Below are positions 13,701-23,925 of a DNA stretch of 64,000 bases, piece after piece (position 1 is the first letter of the stretch; each line of letters begins with the position of its first letter). Location: assembly GCA_030549495.1 (NCBI GenBank), contig JAUIRK010000951.1:586088-650087 (forward strand), given 5' to 3'. The notes below the pieces were generated by a model. It was not told the origin of the DNA. It ran no database searches and was given only the letters and a program-made list of their open reading frames with translations. This DNA is from Nectonema munidae. Lineage: Eukaryota > Nematomorpha > Nectonematoida > Nectonematidae. The position numbers were made by a program, and so were the translations under genes.

Positions 13701-16700
13701 CAAATAACTCGGAATTGAACATTTTGTCTCAGAAAAGTGGGTCTCAAGTAAGTTATTAGTGAGCTCGTTATAACAAATAGTGACTATATATAGACATAAC
13801 AGTATTATAACTATTCAAATTCAGTTCAAATTAAAGCCTTCAAATATATTAATTTCTACGCGTTATATAGTCAGCTGAGAAAGCGATTTTTCTAATAACA
13901 AATTTGGTGAGACCGAGTTTTCCTATTTTTTCATGAAAACTCTCTACCAATGTTATCTAAATATCGTGTCTCAACTAATTGTAAGCAAGCAATTAACACT
14001 TTTTATTAGCGTTTCTGAAGCTTTAAAAAGTATACGTATATTTATGCTATTGTATCTGATAGCTACATACCCTGAACTGCTTAATCCCTCCCAGCCTTCC
14101 TTCTACAAATAAGTCTCGTCTCTGGTATTACTGATTGGCTCAAGCATTTTCACCTCAAAAGAAGTACATTCAGCAGCCAAACAAATGCTCATTACTCATT
14201 TTGTCCTCTTGTAAGTTTTTGTTTTGATGCATTAAAAATTTCAATAAAAAAAGTTTCCCTGCACTTTCACATTTTTTAAAACCCATACATATACAGCATT
14301 CTTAAGGAGAGGAAATCCTCTATTTTTCACTATATAAATAATCATAAAAAACATATCTCCTATATAAAGAAAAATTTAAGATCATAATTTCAGTCCATGT
14401 AAAATTGATTCACATTTTAATGCATTCATATACCATTTTTAGATTCGGTTCGTTATTTTCCAAATTACGTTAATTGAAAACGCTTAAATTTTGTGGCCTG
14501 GAACACGATCTTTATTACGCTTGACAACTTACCTCGAATAGATAAAGGGCAGTTTCTTCAACACTGTACAGTGTACACCCACCTGCTCCGAACGCAAGAC
14601 ACTGGGATGTGTTGGTGTTGTTTACATATTCCGACTAGCAACGAAGTTTTGTGTGTACGATACGACAGCGATTGTGGAAGCGTTGAAGTCTACCTTTGTT
14701 GGAAGGATCAGAAAGGGGAGAATTGGAGGTCTGGTGAACATTAGATAATGTAGCTTATAAAGATTTGAGTTTCTGCGCTTGAGCACAAGAATGGGACTTT
14801 ATAGTGGTGTGCCAGCACACTACGCGGTTTACAAAGTCTCGTCTAGTTCTGGGTCAGCAGCTGGACTAGTCCTCACTTGGCTCTACATCGCCATCAAAGC
14901 ATCGGAGTTTTGTCTTCTTTTTCAAGCAATCGGTTAGAGTAGATTCTTGGATATTTTTCATTCGATATCTTGGATTGTGCTTCAACACTGCAAGTGATGA
15001 GCTGTGTTTCCCAGCATGAAGGTAATTACCCCCAAAAGTGGTAAAAGTAAAAAGTCTATGGCTTAGATAAATGTTTTCTAGCATTTTATTTTGGTCCTTT
15101 AGTTGTTTCCTCCATTATTTAATATAGTTTATTGGATCTTCAACTTTTTATTAATGGATCAACTTCTTAATAGTCAATTTTTTGTAAGTAATCTTGATTT
15201 TGAAAAAATTTAACAAGTTTGAGCAAGCATTTTACAACTTTGGAATTGCTTTTATATACTAGAGTTAATGAAGTAACAAAAAATATATTAATTATTTGAC
15301 AGATGATTTTTAATATAGATAAAACATTTTGACTGGTCAATTCTATCACATTAATTTGAAAAACCTAATCTTGGAACCTTACAGTGAAATAATTCATTCG
15401 CTTTATATAGAAATATCACATTTGAAGATGATGCGCATGTGGTATAAAAAGCTACATGGAAAAACAAGAACATGAAAAAAGAAGTGTCCATTTTTGAAGC
15501 CTTTATAGGATAACTTGTGTTGCCTCTAAAAATACGCTAAATTGAGAGGACTATAGGAGAGCTGCTCTTTCGAGTTACTTTGCGCGTATAGAGAAATTGC
15601 CCATCCATGGTTTATTTACTTTTTACGCATATATTACTTTTTGTGTTTTATTAACAAAAAAAATATTTAAATGATTTGTTTTTTCTAATGAAAAATCATA
15701 GTAGGGGGCAAAGTTACTATAAAATAATGACTTATATTATAACTGATAGAAAAGGTTGGGAAACATTGCTCCAACGGATGGCATATAATAATGGAATGAA
15801 GTGATTACTCTAAATTTATAGAAACAACGTGAGAATACATTTTATACCTGGTAGAGAATATATGGAGATGATATCTGAAAAATTTCAATGACCGAAAAAT
15901 TCGTAGATACGCAGGTTCAAAATGAAAAGGTTGTGTCGTCAGGATATGGAAGATAAATTTGACATAAAATTCACAAGTGCAAGCGGTGGTGATGCACATG
16001 ACTGATTTCGTCTAATTAAGACTCGACATCAATTCCCTTTTTAAGATCGATTTTCAAACACCGAGCGCGTAACACCAGAACAAGCGCATAATCCAGCTGC
16101 GTGTATTGCTTGTATAATTTTATGTTATAAGCAGGGTGGCGGATTCATAGGGAAAATATCCGAAAGCGACTTCAAGACTTAAAAAAATGCGACCAACCCT
16201 GTCTCCAAGTACTTAAAAAATTTGACTCCGACTCCAAAAGATAAAACATTTAAGACGAGCTCCTACCTCCGAATTAGACTAAAAAAGCGCCCCATATGTG
16301 CTTACAAGGATTAAACATTTTTTCATTTTTTAGAATACTTAATTAAACAAACTCGCCTCTGAGTGCTAAATTTTGTTAGATTCTGACTCCAACAGCAACT
16401 CCGATTTCTATGCGTCTAAAATTTTCGCCTCCGCCAAACTGGTTATAAGTATGGGATCAAGTTTGAGCTTTGGATTCGTAGTCATCGTCGGTATACAAAA
16501 ACAGTATAAACGAATCTTTATCTAGGAAATAGTATTGGTTGTATTAAAACAAGCAATTACTATAATTCATATAATCTTACGGCTGTGAAGTCCACCCTTC
16601 TTTCAGAAGTTCAAAATATCTTGGATTGAATATATATATACATACACGCAGTAACGTAGCGAGGTATTTTTATTTGGAGGGGCCAAATGGGGGACTACCC

Positions 16701-17945
16701 TGTATGTTGCTTGGTCTAAAATTAAAGTAACAAATGTAGCTTGTTACTTTTCTACTCGTTGTGCTTATGAGCTGCTGTCTTTTCTTTGTTAACATTTCTG
16801 ATTTTATCATGAGTAATATTTCTTATCTCCGTTTCTAATACCAAACAATAATTTTTATGGTAAATTTGCCTTTTTATTGCAGGTATAATGACCATCTTAT
16901 CAAAATTAGACAATTTAATGGGCACCGTCAATCATGACAATAATTTCTCCGTATTTTCATTTTATTTGCCCTATATTGTTGGTATACGTATATTGTCAAA
17001 AATGAATTCATTATTTAATTTTTAGATGGTGGGCCCGGCCCAAAGTGCTCCATAGCGGGCTAAGTGGCCGTATACAGGAATAAACAAATTATGGAATTAA
17101 TCTCCCTCCTCCTCCTCTGGAACTCTCATGGGATATAGTGGTTAGAGTCTGGGGATCGAGTTGTTTGTAGATATATGCTTATTTTGCACTTGTCAACTAT
17201 TTTTATATGGAACTCGCTCCGTTTTAAAACATTTATAAAATTTAGTTCAAAAACTTGAAAGTTCTGTTCAGGGTTTAAAAGAAATTTAGTTCATTTTTCC
17301 AAAATTGTCAAAAAAAAAAGTGTTAAAAATTATGCAAAATAATTATCGATAATTTAAAATTCTTTAGTTACATTTAATGAGACGAGAGTATTTCCAATTT
17401 ACTAATACATTTTTAAATTTCCATCGAACAGAATTTTAATTCCGTCACGATAAATGTTACATAGACTGCAACGAGACCCCCCGGCTCAAAACGATTTGCA
17501 TACAATGAGTGATATAGCAATAAATGGAAGCATTGATATTTACAATGAGAAAAGCCTTTAGAAGCTTTAGCTACGGAATGAATGAAAGGGTGTGAATAAA
17601 TACTTACTTTAAATGGAAAGGAATTTCTCCATCAACTTCACCAATATTCCCGCTCAGATGAGAAACAATCCCTATATACGATAAAGAAGATAGGCATGAA
17701 GAGGCAGGATCAAATGAATGCACAATTTTTGGCTGATTATTCATAACGTTGGCACTAGTGAAGTTTAGCGAACTCTTACTCGCATACTCATTGTAGGTGC
17801 CCGAACCCTCGATGTATGAAGAGCCTCCTCCTCCTCCTGTGGTAGAAAATGGGATGCAGTAAGCGCTATTCCCATTGGCACTCTCATTGCTGTAATTTGT
17901 ATTGAATGAAGAATGCATTTGATTGGAGAAGATTGTTAAAGCAGG
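1568..17945 (-). CDS. CCAR1: CCAR1-like gene, seven internal exons (partial)
   Basis: Seven exons on the minus strand join in frame: 17945-17608, 11561-11422, 9474-9390, 5714-5577, 5494-5257, 5198-5070 and 1716-1568. Each has an AG acceptor and a GT donor, and the phases match at all six joins. The product matches CCAR1/CARP1 in order: an Ser/Asn/Gly-rich N-terminal stretch; an S1-like domain (YIGIVSHLSGNIGEVDGEIP); an RS-rich stretch (KSRSRSPRRPSSR); the RYTNLYIPSAF block; and the NUDIX-like DBC1 domain start (GGPWSPSLDGKD, TAIRNVKFLTGIDLSPC). CCAR1 is a nuclear transcription and splicing co-regulator in animals; that role is family knowledge. The start codon, the SAP domain and the C-terminal part are not in the window. 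Family assignment is strong; I cannot separate CCAR1 from CCAR2 formally, though invertebrates usually carry a single CCAR1-type gene. Confidence 0.87.
1717..3974. other. CCAR1-like intron sequence with hAT-like repeat ends
   Basis: Intron between the exons at 5070 and 1716. Around 2650 (AGTTCCCAAACTTTTTCTGA) and 3110 (CACAGTTTGGGAATCA) there are inverted TTCCCAAACT cores, with GGCCCC-rich stretches just inside. This looks like a roughly 480-bp non-autonomous hAT-type element. Another hAT-like end (GTGTTTCTTAACC, then ATGGACCCC twice) lies at about 3690-3755. Target duplications were not resolved. Confidence 0.4.
3975..4824 (+). mobile_element. MULE transposase relic (Mutator-like DNA transposon)
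   Basis: Plus-strand transposase remains in a CCAR1-like intron, antisense to the host gene. They begin at the first catalytic region (DGTFKSMPSIFCQLYTIHG, about 3979). MPLVYALLPNKTEETYKKF and the second Asp block (MIDFELAMVKAIEQDFP) follow, then the zinc-like RGCFFHFCQSLYRKIQ. The C-terminal part (RTNNAIEGWYNSFEHQLS, to 4824) is the usual MULE tail. The reading frame breaks about 4350-4390 and there is a stop near 4153, so it is dead. The N-terminal FLYWCH or DNA-binding part and terminal repeats were not seen. Confidence 0.85.
5070..5198 (-). CDS. CCAR1: CCAR1-like exon: FLVGSK block
   Basis: This 129-bp exon encodes exactly 43 codons, with acceptor AATTTCCTAG and donor CCAAA|GTTAGT. VMLLNTPGTEQLYQRC and FNRLIKFLVGSK align with CCAR1 VMLMASPSMEDLYHKSC and PARLVKFLVGMK. 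The preceding intron is 58 bp. The following intron is about 3.35 kb and carries the MULE relic. Confidence 0.88.
5257..5494 (-). CDS. CCAR1: CCAR1-like exon: central LYIPSAF block
   Basis: This 238-bp exon has acceptor CTAACGACGCAG (with a good branch-like CTAAC just upstream) and donor GCTAAA|GTGATT. It encodes one base plus 79 codons. RSRYTNLYIPSAF, FTWLKTFPLERPF and CKFYICD align with CCAR1 RRYQNLYIPSDFF, FTWVDAFPLSRPF and CNFYVMH. The preceding intron is only 82 bp. Confidence 0.88.
5577..5714 (-). CDS. CCAR1: CCAR1-like exon: RS-rich segment and VPKYFVQLP block
   Basis: This 138-bp exon has acceptor TTTTCTTTCAG and donor GATAC|GTAAGAG. Residues KSRSRSPRRPSSR form a short arginine-serine stretch. 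IVPKYFVQLP follows, matching the CCAR1 sequence VVPRYTVQ just before the conserved central block. The exon ends after two bases of a Thr codon, completed by the first base of the next exon. Confidence 0.85.
5715..7856. other. CCAR1-like intron, mostly unremarkable
   Basis: First part of the roughly 3.7-kb intron between exons 9390 and 5714. It contains a LINE-type tail at 6729-6802 and, at about 5890-6010, a stretch with a TGGGTTCAAACTCC box-B-like motif that may be a worn tRNA-derived SINE. Nothing else is recognised. Confidence 0.4.
6729..6802 (+). repeat. LINE-type 3' tail ending in CAA repeats, copy 1
   Basis: About 74 bp that reappears at 9108-9179. Shared core: GACTGACCGATTAAGC, then GAGATCGCGTAATCTGAG and GGCCAACAACAACAA. 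A conserved stem-like stretch followed by a short CAA tail is how 3' ends of several arthropod LINE or SINE families look. Only the 3' end is present, as expected for a heavily 5'-truncated retrotransposed copy. Confidence 0.6.
7857..8150 (+). mobile_element. hAT transposase C-terminal relic
   Basis: A 97-codon open stretch in a CCAR1-like intron. LLTVKPTSTESERIFYSIAL resembles the hAT dimerisation motif (PTSTxSERxFS), followed by KLSRKPLNAQVF, the usual hAT tail before the stop. FMIYEATGKRKERLHKRYSA precedes it as in ZBED-type hATs. Everything upstream (to about 7560) is too decayed to read. No terminal repeats were assigned. Confidence 0.75.
8766..8891. mobile_element. TTAA-flanked MITE, copy 1 (126 bp, probably piggyBac type)
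   Basis: TTAA at 8762-8765 and again at 8892-8895 bracket a 126-bp element with CCCATT at one end and AATGGG at the other. TTAA duplication with CCC ends is the piggyBac signature. The inner sequence contains CTTCGTCTGCTTTTTTCAAT and AATCGTCTGCGTTTTT, found inverted in copy 2 at 34508-34634. Confidence 0.78.
9108..9179 (+). repeat. LINE-type 3' tail ending in CAA repeats, copy 2
   Basis: Second copy of the 6729-6802 repeat, same orientation: AACTGACGGATTACATTAAT, GAGATAGTGTAATCTATG, then GGCCAACAACAACAACAAC. It has the longer CAA tail of the two. Confidence 0.6.
9390..9474 (-). CDS. CCAR1: CCAR1-like exon: basic linker
   Basis: This 85-bp exon has acceptor TTTTACGGCAG and donor CAACAG|GTAATT. 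It encodes 27 codons (begins PSFSPPKLRREYTSK). The content is a basic, polar linker with little conservation, so the call rests on exact splice sites, on phase 2 at entry and exit fitting both neighbours, and on position between the S1-like and RS-rich parts. Confidence 0.72.
9475..11421. other. CCAR1-like intron, no gene seen
   Basis: AT-rich intron between the exons at 11422 and 9474. I see only A/T runs and short open stretches without family resemblance. Confidence 0.5.
11422..11561 (-). CDS. CCAR1: CCAR1-like exon: rest of S1-like domain
   Basis: This 140-bp exon has acceptor CATGCCATAG and donor AGCA|GTAAAT. The first base completes Asn from the previous exon; 46 codons follow, then one base. 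The key residues LVQGTHPKIGERVFLQGHFS align with CCAR1 VVKGGTPQVGDRVLVEA, the second half of the S1-like domain. The phase-1 end joins the next exon to give Lys-Pro-Ser-Phe-Ser. Confidence 0.83.
11562..17607. other. Large CCAR1-like intron (about 6 kb), no coding exon recognised
   Basis: Mostly AT-rich. A less AT-rich stretch lies at about 14480-15080. At about 16647 a hAT-like end occurs (CAGTAACGTAGCGAGG, followed by GGAGGGGCCAAATGGGGG) with no partner assigned. Open stretches at 12381-12779 (plus) and 13200-13415 (minus) have no family resemblance. The S1-like domain reads straight from exon 17608 to exon 11561, so no exon is missing here. Confidence 0.5.
17608..17945 (-). CDS. CCAR1: CCAR1-like exon: low-complexity N-terminal part and start of S1-like domain
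   Basis: This 338-bp exon has acceptor CTTCCTATTAG and donor AAA|GTAAGT. It encodes 112 codons plus two bases, in phase 0 from Pro-Ala-Leu-Thr-Ile. The first part is rich in Ser, Asn and Gly, with a GGGGGSS run. The last 24 residues open the S1-like fold (LSYIGIVSHLSGNIGEVDGE), matching CCAR1 VFTGVVTKLHDTFGFVDE. An in-frame ATG at 17918 exists, but the frame stays open back to the acceptor, so translation probably begins in an upstream exon that I did not find. Confidence 0.82.
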
Positions 17946-18871
17946 CTAATAGGAAGAAAGTATGAATTCTTTGAAGGATTTGATAACTGATACATCATTC
18001 TTTCACTTCCATTATCAGTACAGTCTAAAAATATCAAGCAATTAATTGAGCAAAGAATATAAACAAGATATTAAAATACAGTCATACACTTTTGCAAAAA
18101 ATCTAGACCAGTGGATCTAAAAATTAAGAAAAAATCGCTGGGGAGAGAGGGGCTATGGTTTTCCAAAAGTAATCGTAGGCTTTTCTTTTTGAATGCATTT
18201 CCATATATATTAAAGCAGGCAATTTGTACATCCTGGGTCACTAGTTATTCATTGTTCCTGGAAGAGGAGTTAAAGCAGTACCTAATTTCGTTCCCTTTTT
18301 CTTCGCACGAATGAGAATCAAGGTTGATTGGGGGAAATGAAAGTGATCATTATATACAAGTTATCGTTTAGTAAAGGCAAAGTAAGTTTGGCAGTTATTG
18401 AATAGCAATACAGAATGAAAACTTAAATAATAAAAAAGAAGTATGTTAGCGGCCTAGGCGCAATATTAGATGTAATAAAAAAATAAATTCCTCATATTTT
18501 TGTACACAAGAAAGACAGACAAAAAAGTCATTTTTATCATAACACGAATACTTCGAAAATTTTTGATTTTTATATATAAAAATTTTTTTATATATATTTT
18601 GAAAAAAAAATTTATTTTACCATTTTGTGGATTTTTTTTCAAAATCATCATTAAACAACGTAACAAGAGATAATAAAGTGTATAACTGATGATAGGTGAA
18701 TAAGTTAATTAAAAGGACATTTAGCAATTAGATGAGGGGTTTCAACCTTTAGATCGCATCAACTACCATGAAAATGGTATCAAAAGATGCAGCTAACAAT
18801 TTTATAAAAAGTCAAAAAGTTTGAGGGCATATAATTTAGCCAATTTTGTACAATAGAAATTTTAATAGGGC

Positions 18872-19137
18872 AACACTTATAGGTTAAAAACTTATATGTA
18901 AAAAATAAGTCCAGAAATGAAACCAGCATGGCCGAGTTAGTATAAAATACATATTTTATGTAAAATTTGAAGGAATATTTTTGGAGACAATTTTTAGATG
19001 CTAACCGCAAATTTGATTAACACTTATAGGTATTTTCAAATAAATGTAAAAAATGAGTTCAGAAAAGAAACCAGCATAGCCGATTTAGTATAAAAACATA
19101 TATTTTATGTAAAATTAGAAGAAATATTTTATTAAAT
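18872..19137. repeat. Two-copy direct repeat, period about 147 bp
   Basis: AACACTTATAGG begins both units (18872 and 19019). Both carry AGAAATGAAACCAGCAT or AGAAAAGAAACCAGCAT, then TTTAGTATAAAA-like sequence and ATATTTTATGTAAAATT. The copies differ by scattered substitutions and small gaps, so the duplication is not recent. Confidence 0.7.
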
Positions 19138-20059
19138 ATATTTATGATCAATTAATATTTTGATTGACATTTTCTAAAAAGTAGCCATATTGAAAAAATT
19201 AAATATATAAAGTGTTATGCGTTCAAAACTGTATAAAATTATACAGTTTCAAGGTAGTATATAATATAGACAATAAATTATAAGGTTGACTACAGATAAT
19301 GTCAAAATTTGGTTGAAAAATTTTAATTTTTGATTTTGATTTCGTTTTTGACATGAGAGGGTCATTCAACTACCATGAAAATGATATCAAAGATGCCGCT
19401 AGCGATTGAGCTACAAAAAGATGATGACTTGGTACAATACCCTATCAGTGGTACATCTCACAATATCTCTTTTAAAAATAATTCCTAATTCTTCTAGCCT
19501 GTCTTGAAACATTTTAACTGTTTTTCACTGTTAAGAGAACCTTTTACAAGAACCACCCTAAGCGACCAAAAGTCTTCACTTCCATGTAAATTAATGCAAA
19601 TGTAGCGTTTATTTTGTTGTGAGGTGAATTCATCAAGAGTAAAAGAAAATCTTTTTTTGTGTTTCACTTCCTCTTTATTGCTTCAGTTTATCTTTTTGTT
19701 TAAAATAAAAATTAATTATCATTTTTCCTACACTTGTATGAGTTGAAGGTGAAGCTTTTTCATACTTTTCTTTACGTAAACTTTCTTGAATAAATAAGCA
19801 AGTTGCAATGGATGTAAAAGAATTTACTCTTCAATTAATTTCTTTGCCAAAAATTTCTCTGTTTTTGATTTTATTAGAAAAAGAAGTTATAACACCCCCC
19901 CCCCCTCTAAGCCCCTGATTTAAATCCTAGCCTTATAACATCTATAAAAATAGGCCTGAAAAGCAATACAATAAAAGTAGTCTCAATTCAGAGACTAAAT
20001 TATTTATTCTTTTATCAAAATTGCTAATGACCCAAGATTGATGCAATATGTTGGGGAAA

Positions 20060-20148
20060 ACGATCAACTCAGTGACCCCTTTTCGGTCCCCATGGAACTG
20101 CTTGGCAATCGCCTTTATGCACCGCGGACTCCAGTTTGAAAACCACTG
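20060..20148 (-). mobile_element. hAT-type terminus (CAGTGGTTTTCAAACTGG)
   Basis: Read on the minus strand, an element would start at 20148 with CAGTGGTTTTCAAACTGGAG followed by TCCGCGG. This is the common terminal form of non-autonomous hAT elements. The opposite end and the target duplication were not found, so only the terminus is annotated. Confidence 0.5.
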
Positions 20149-20394
20149 CGTTAGAAGGTAGTAATGCAATCAGAATTACAAACAAGGTAATTTGACTTGA
20201 TAAAATTAAAATTACATTATCAAAATTATGGTGGAATTGACAGCCTACAGTGCAAGTATATTGACGGATAATAATGGTGGTCTGTTCATTCGACAAAAAT
20301 TCTTTTATAATAAATTTTGGAAATTATAATAAAAAATTCGTCCCCTGAAAAATTTTGAGGATGTGCGCTTTAAATATTTAAGAAAATAAAAATT

Positions 20395-20459
20395 AAGGGG
20401 GGGGGGCTTCTGGCGGAGAGGGGCACTGCACAACAGGTCCCGTGCTGGTTACGCCACTG
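20395..20459 (-). mobile_element. hAT-type terminus (CAGTGGCGTAACCAGC)
   Basis: Read on the minus strand from 20459, CAGTGGCGTAACCAGCACGG is a classical hAT inverted-repeat start, followed inward by G+C-rich sequence and a G run at about 20398-20406. The partner end was not identified. Confidence 0.5.
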
Positions 20460-21714
20460 GACTGATGAGAGTTAAAACAAATACATTTTACCACATGGAA
20501 CGAAACGTTCAACCCCCCCCCCCCCCCCATAACAAAGAGGTACATTATATGTTAGCAAATTTTTTTCCATTAGGTAAAGAAATTATATTTAATTTGCATG
20601 TCCTTATTTTCAAAGAACGGTATAAAGATCGTGTTAAAAAATTGAATGAATCCAGCTAAAATAATTTACACAATACGGAGGTGCGATCACATCTGGTAGG
20701 AAAACGTCGGCCTAGGTGTTAAAAATTTATTTATCAATAAAATTTGAAAAAAGAAGTGTCTGAAAATCCTGATTAAATTTAGGTTAAAATTTTGGAATAT
20801 GGAAGTTTTTTTTTAATTGTACTTTTTAAAAATTTTATTGTAAATGTAATTTATAATTAAAAAAAATTGATCACACAGAATTATTTCCAGATTTTAGTGT
20901 GAGTAGATTCGTTCTGGATAGTTTTTTCCAGAGAAGATAATTCGTTAACATAAAACAGAAGATATTTAAAATAGAAATCATGATAAATATCGCGAATTGA
21001 TTTTAAACTTATTTGTAATAAAAATTATAACGAAATTAAATAAATTCGTAACATTAAAATAAATGTGAGTTCTTTATCATTAAAAATACAAATATTACGA
21101 TTTTCTTAAATCCATCATGAAATATTTTTTTTCTCTGGGAGGACATATAGATCTGTCCAGGATAACCCTTAGCTGCAATAATCTTTTAAAAAGATGTATC
21201 ACATATCGATATTTCTATCTATACATTTTTTATGAATATTCATCTAAAATAGAAATCTAAAGCATCATAAGTTGAAAAGAAATAGTATTAAAACCCAGAA
21301 ACTAAAAATGATTTGAAATTAAAATAAAATATTTAAAAGATATTTTTATGCTTATCAAGATACTAATGCAATATATGTATTACATTACCCCTCCCACTTG
21401 CTAAGGTGACAAAACTGACAGTAGAACAAGATTTAAAAATTACATTTAAAAGTTAAAGTAAAATCAAATTAAAACTTGTATAATAATATCTCTATTGAGT
21501 AGAGTAGGTTTAATTTTCTTGATTAAATTTTAAATTGGTAATTTTCAAAATTCCTTTTAGTTTATTTAAAAGAATACGTAATTTTTATGAATCTAAAAAT
21601 CTCAAAATATTATCCTTTGGAGGAATAAAATTCAAGCTTTTCTAGATTTATTATACAATTTAAAAATATTACCAAGTGTAGAAAAATGCAAAAATAAAAG
21701 TGAAAAGTCCACTA

Positions 21715-23405
21715 CATCCTATCCCGTGACCTCATCCATCAGACGCAATCTGCATACCTTCCTAGCAAAAATACGGAAACAGCACTATCTCGTCTAACCA
21801 CCTATCATAACTCTTCCTTTTTTAAGCAGAAAATTTCTTCTACAATTTTCCTAGACATAGACAACGCTTTCAACCCAGCCTGGCATCCTGCTATCATCGC
21901 AAACCTCGCTGAAAAATTATTTCCTCCTTACATCATCAAATTTATAGGCTCATACCTTTCAAACCGCTGTTTCATTTTCCGACATCGCGCTTCCCTATGC
22001 ATCCATAAGCTAACCCTCTCAACTCCACAAGAGGGATGACTTTCCGATATCATCTAGCTAGTTCTCATAGAACCTCTTCTCGATCTAATCTACACCAACA
22101 CAGATTTCTCTCAATGTTTTTCAGAGGACATATTATTCACTTTCACCAGTAACTCTCAACAAGAAAATCTCCCCAAATCCTCTTCATTTATACCAAAGTT
22201 ACAAGATATGGCAAACACAGATAAGATATTCTTTAAGTCCAGCAAAACCAGCCTCATTCACTTCACACGCAAACCCCCAGAACATTTAACCATTCATTTA
22301 AATACCTCTACTTCTATACCTGCCTCAATACTATCAAATATCTAGGACTTAACCTCCAGTTCAATCTAAAATTGTTAATACACTTTAAAAAAATATAGCA
22401 AAAATTCTCAGTCACTCTTTATTCACTTAAAAGCACTATCTCTTATAAATGGGGCCTCCATCCCAAACGCAGCAAATACATATATTCATCCTTAATCCTC
22501 TCCTGGGGCATCTCTTTAAAACACCCCACAACCATCCATTTTCTTAGTAAAATACACAGTCTCTGTCTACTTTGCATCACCAACGCGTATCGTACTACTT
22601 CCACACAACGACTAGAAATTCTAATAAACAGCCTACCATTACAACTTCAACACAAAAAAACATTATTATGCGCTTCATCTGACATACAACAACTTACTTC
22701 CCCCATTTCTTCCGATCACACAGCACAACACTACTCCATCCTATTCTTTCTACACTATTCTATTAGCAAAATTTGCACCAAATATTGCTAACTACCTAGT
22801 TCATCCCTCACCTTACCTCTCAAAACCATTCTAACGCACATTCACTTATCCTCTCAATCGTAGATGTCCAAATCTTCATCTCAAAATGCACTAATCTCCT
22901 TTTTACCACACATCAGCACAATATACACAACCTTCAAAAATAAAAAATTTACACCACCGGGTTCAACTATTCTTTTCTATCAGGCCACTGACCATGCAAA
23001 GCATACCTCTACCGAAATAAAGTTAGCGAAAATTCATGCTGTCGTTTCGGATGCGACACAATAGACACGCCATAATATCTCATCTTCACATGTCAAATCT
23101 TCTCTTATCATCGCCAAGATCTTCCTATTCGCTGCCTTTATTTACTTAATCTCCAACAGCACTCTCAGATCTTCTGTTACACCCATCATTACTAAAATCC
23201 CTTGCAACCCTCATTGACACCATTGAAACAATTCTCACTACCGTTGATAACCCTATGACAAACTAATCTGCCTTTCCTTTTTAATTTTAAAATAACATCT
23301 GTAACTCCTCCCTATCTGTACTAACATTTCCATCCTCCTTAACCAACTCTCAAGCTTACGCGAGCATATCAGCACACGCTGGAAAGTGCTTTGAGATCTA
23401 CCTAC
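21715..23405 (+). mobile_element. Broken LINE with reverse transcriptase and C-terminal zinc motif remains
   Basis: Plus-strand relic. At about 21770-22080 the translation resembles the RT palm: TALSRLTTYHNSSFF, IFLDIDNAFNPAWHPAII (motif A, Asp kept) and LSTPQEG (motif B, usually PQG). Near 22990-23090 a C-terminal Cys/His motif (CRFGCDTIDTPYHLIFTC, frameshifted) closely parallels CHFGCDCTENPDHLIF of the LINE at 51-54 kb, so the two belong to related lineages. Multiple stops and frameshifts lie throughout. The plus strand is strikingly G-poor and C-rich compared with its surroundings, which marks the insert boundaries. The 5' part (endonuclease) is missing. Confidence 0.75.
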
Positions 23406-23639
23406 CTATCTACCACACTACTATTCATATCAAAATTTTAAATACAGAAATATTAATTTGAAATCATAGAATTAAAATTTTTAGAACCCATAATATAATC
23501 TATAATAATAAAATTAAATTTCTTACTGAGATTTATTTTGTGTTCTTTAAGTAATCGTTAAAAAAATTTTTACATAAACAATTTTTTGGAATAATTCAAA
23601 AAAAATTTGACCGATATATTAATCATAGCTAAGCCTCAA

Positions 23640-23760
23640 TAATTGTAAGTGTATAACTCTCAGCTTAACAGTTGAAGGTCAGGGGTTCGAACCCCAAGTC
23701 TCCCTATCTTAAAATTAATATCACCAAATTGTGATTAACCATCTTGAAGTATAATGCAAG
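23640..23760 (+). repeat. Possible tRNA-derived SINE with box B
   Basis: GGGGTTCGAACCCC at about 23688 is a perfect box-B/T-loop stem, preceded by CTCAGCTTAACAGTTGAAGG. No full cloverleaf forms. It abuts the minus-strand SINE at 23770-23925. Confidence 0.4.
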
Positions 23761-23769
23761 CATCCTTAC

Positions 23770-23925
23770 AGCTGAAAGTACTTCGATATAAAATCCGATG
23801 GGGTGTTTTCATAGAAAAGGTAAACTTATTCCGCTTGTTTCGAACTATGAGGAAGCCAGCTTGATGCTGTATCGAACCCCAGACATCAAATTCAGTTTCT
23901 AACCGACCCTACTCAGGCCCAAAAC
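23770..23925 (-). mobile_element. tRNA-derived SINE, copy A
   Basis: Read on the minus strand: GGTCGGTTAGAAACTGAA (box A-like), GGGGTTCGATACAGCATC (box B), CATAGTTCGAAACAAGCGG, then CTATGAAAACACCC. The same blocks occur in the same order at 44488-44640. Shared Pol III boxes plus a shared unrelated body make a tRNA-derived SINE family. Confidence 0.72.

Larger units (their letters stand above)
17946..21714. other. Spacer beyond the last CCAR1-like exon, repeat-rich
   Basis: The upstream CCAR1 exon(s) and promoter should lie here or further on, but I could not identify them. The stretch holds a 147-bp direct repeat (18872-19137) and two hAT-like right ends (20148 and 20459). A sequence beginning CAACTACCATGAAAATG occurs at about 18758 and again at about 19375. 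There are also long homopolymers: C runs near 19893 and 20513, and a G run near 20397. Confidence 0.5.

Noticed and set aside
17604-17918. Stand-alone small protein starting at the ATG at 17918
   Set aside because: The frame continues to a good acceptor at 17945 and its apparent stop is the GTAAGT donor, so it is an exon of the CCAR1-like gene.
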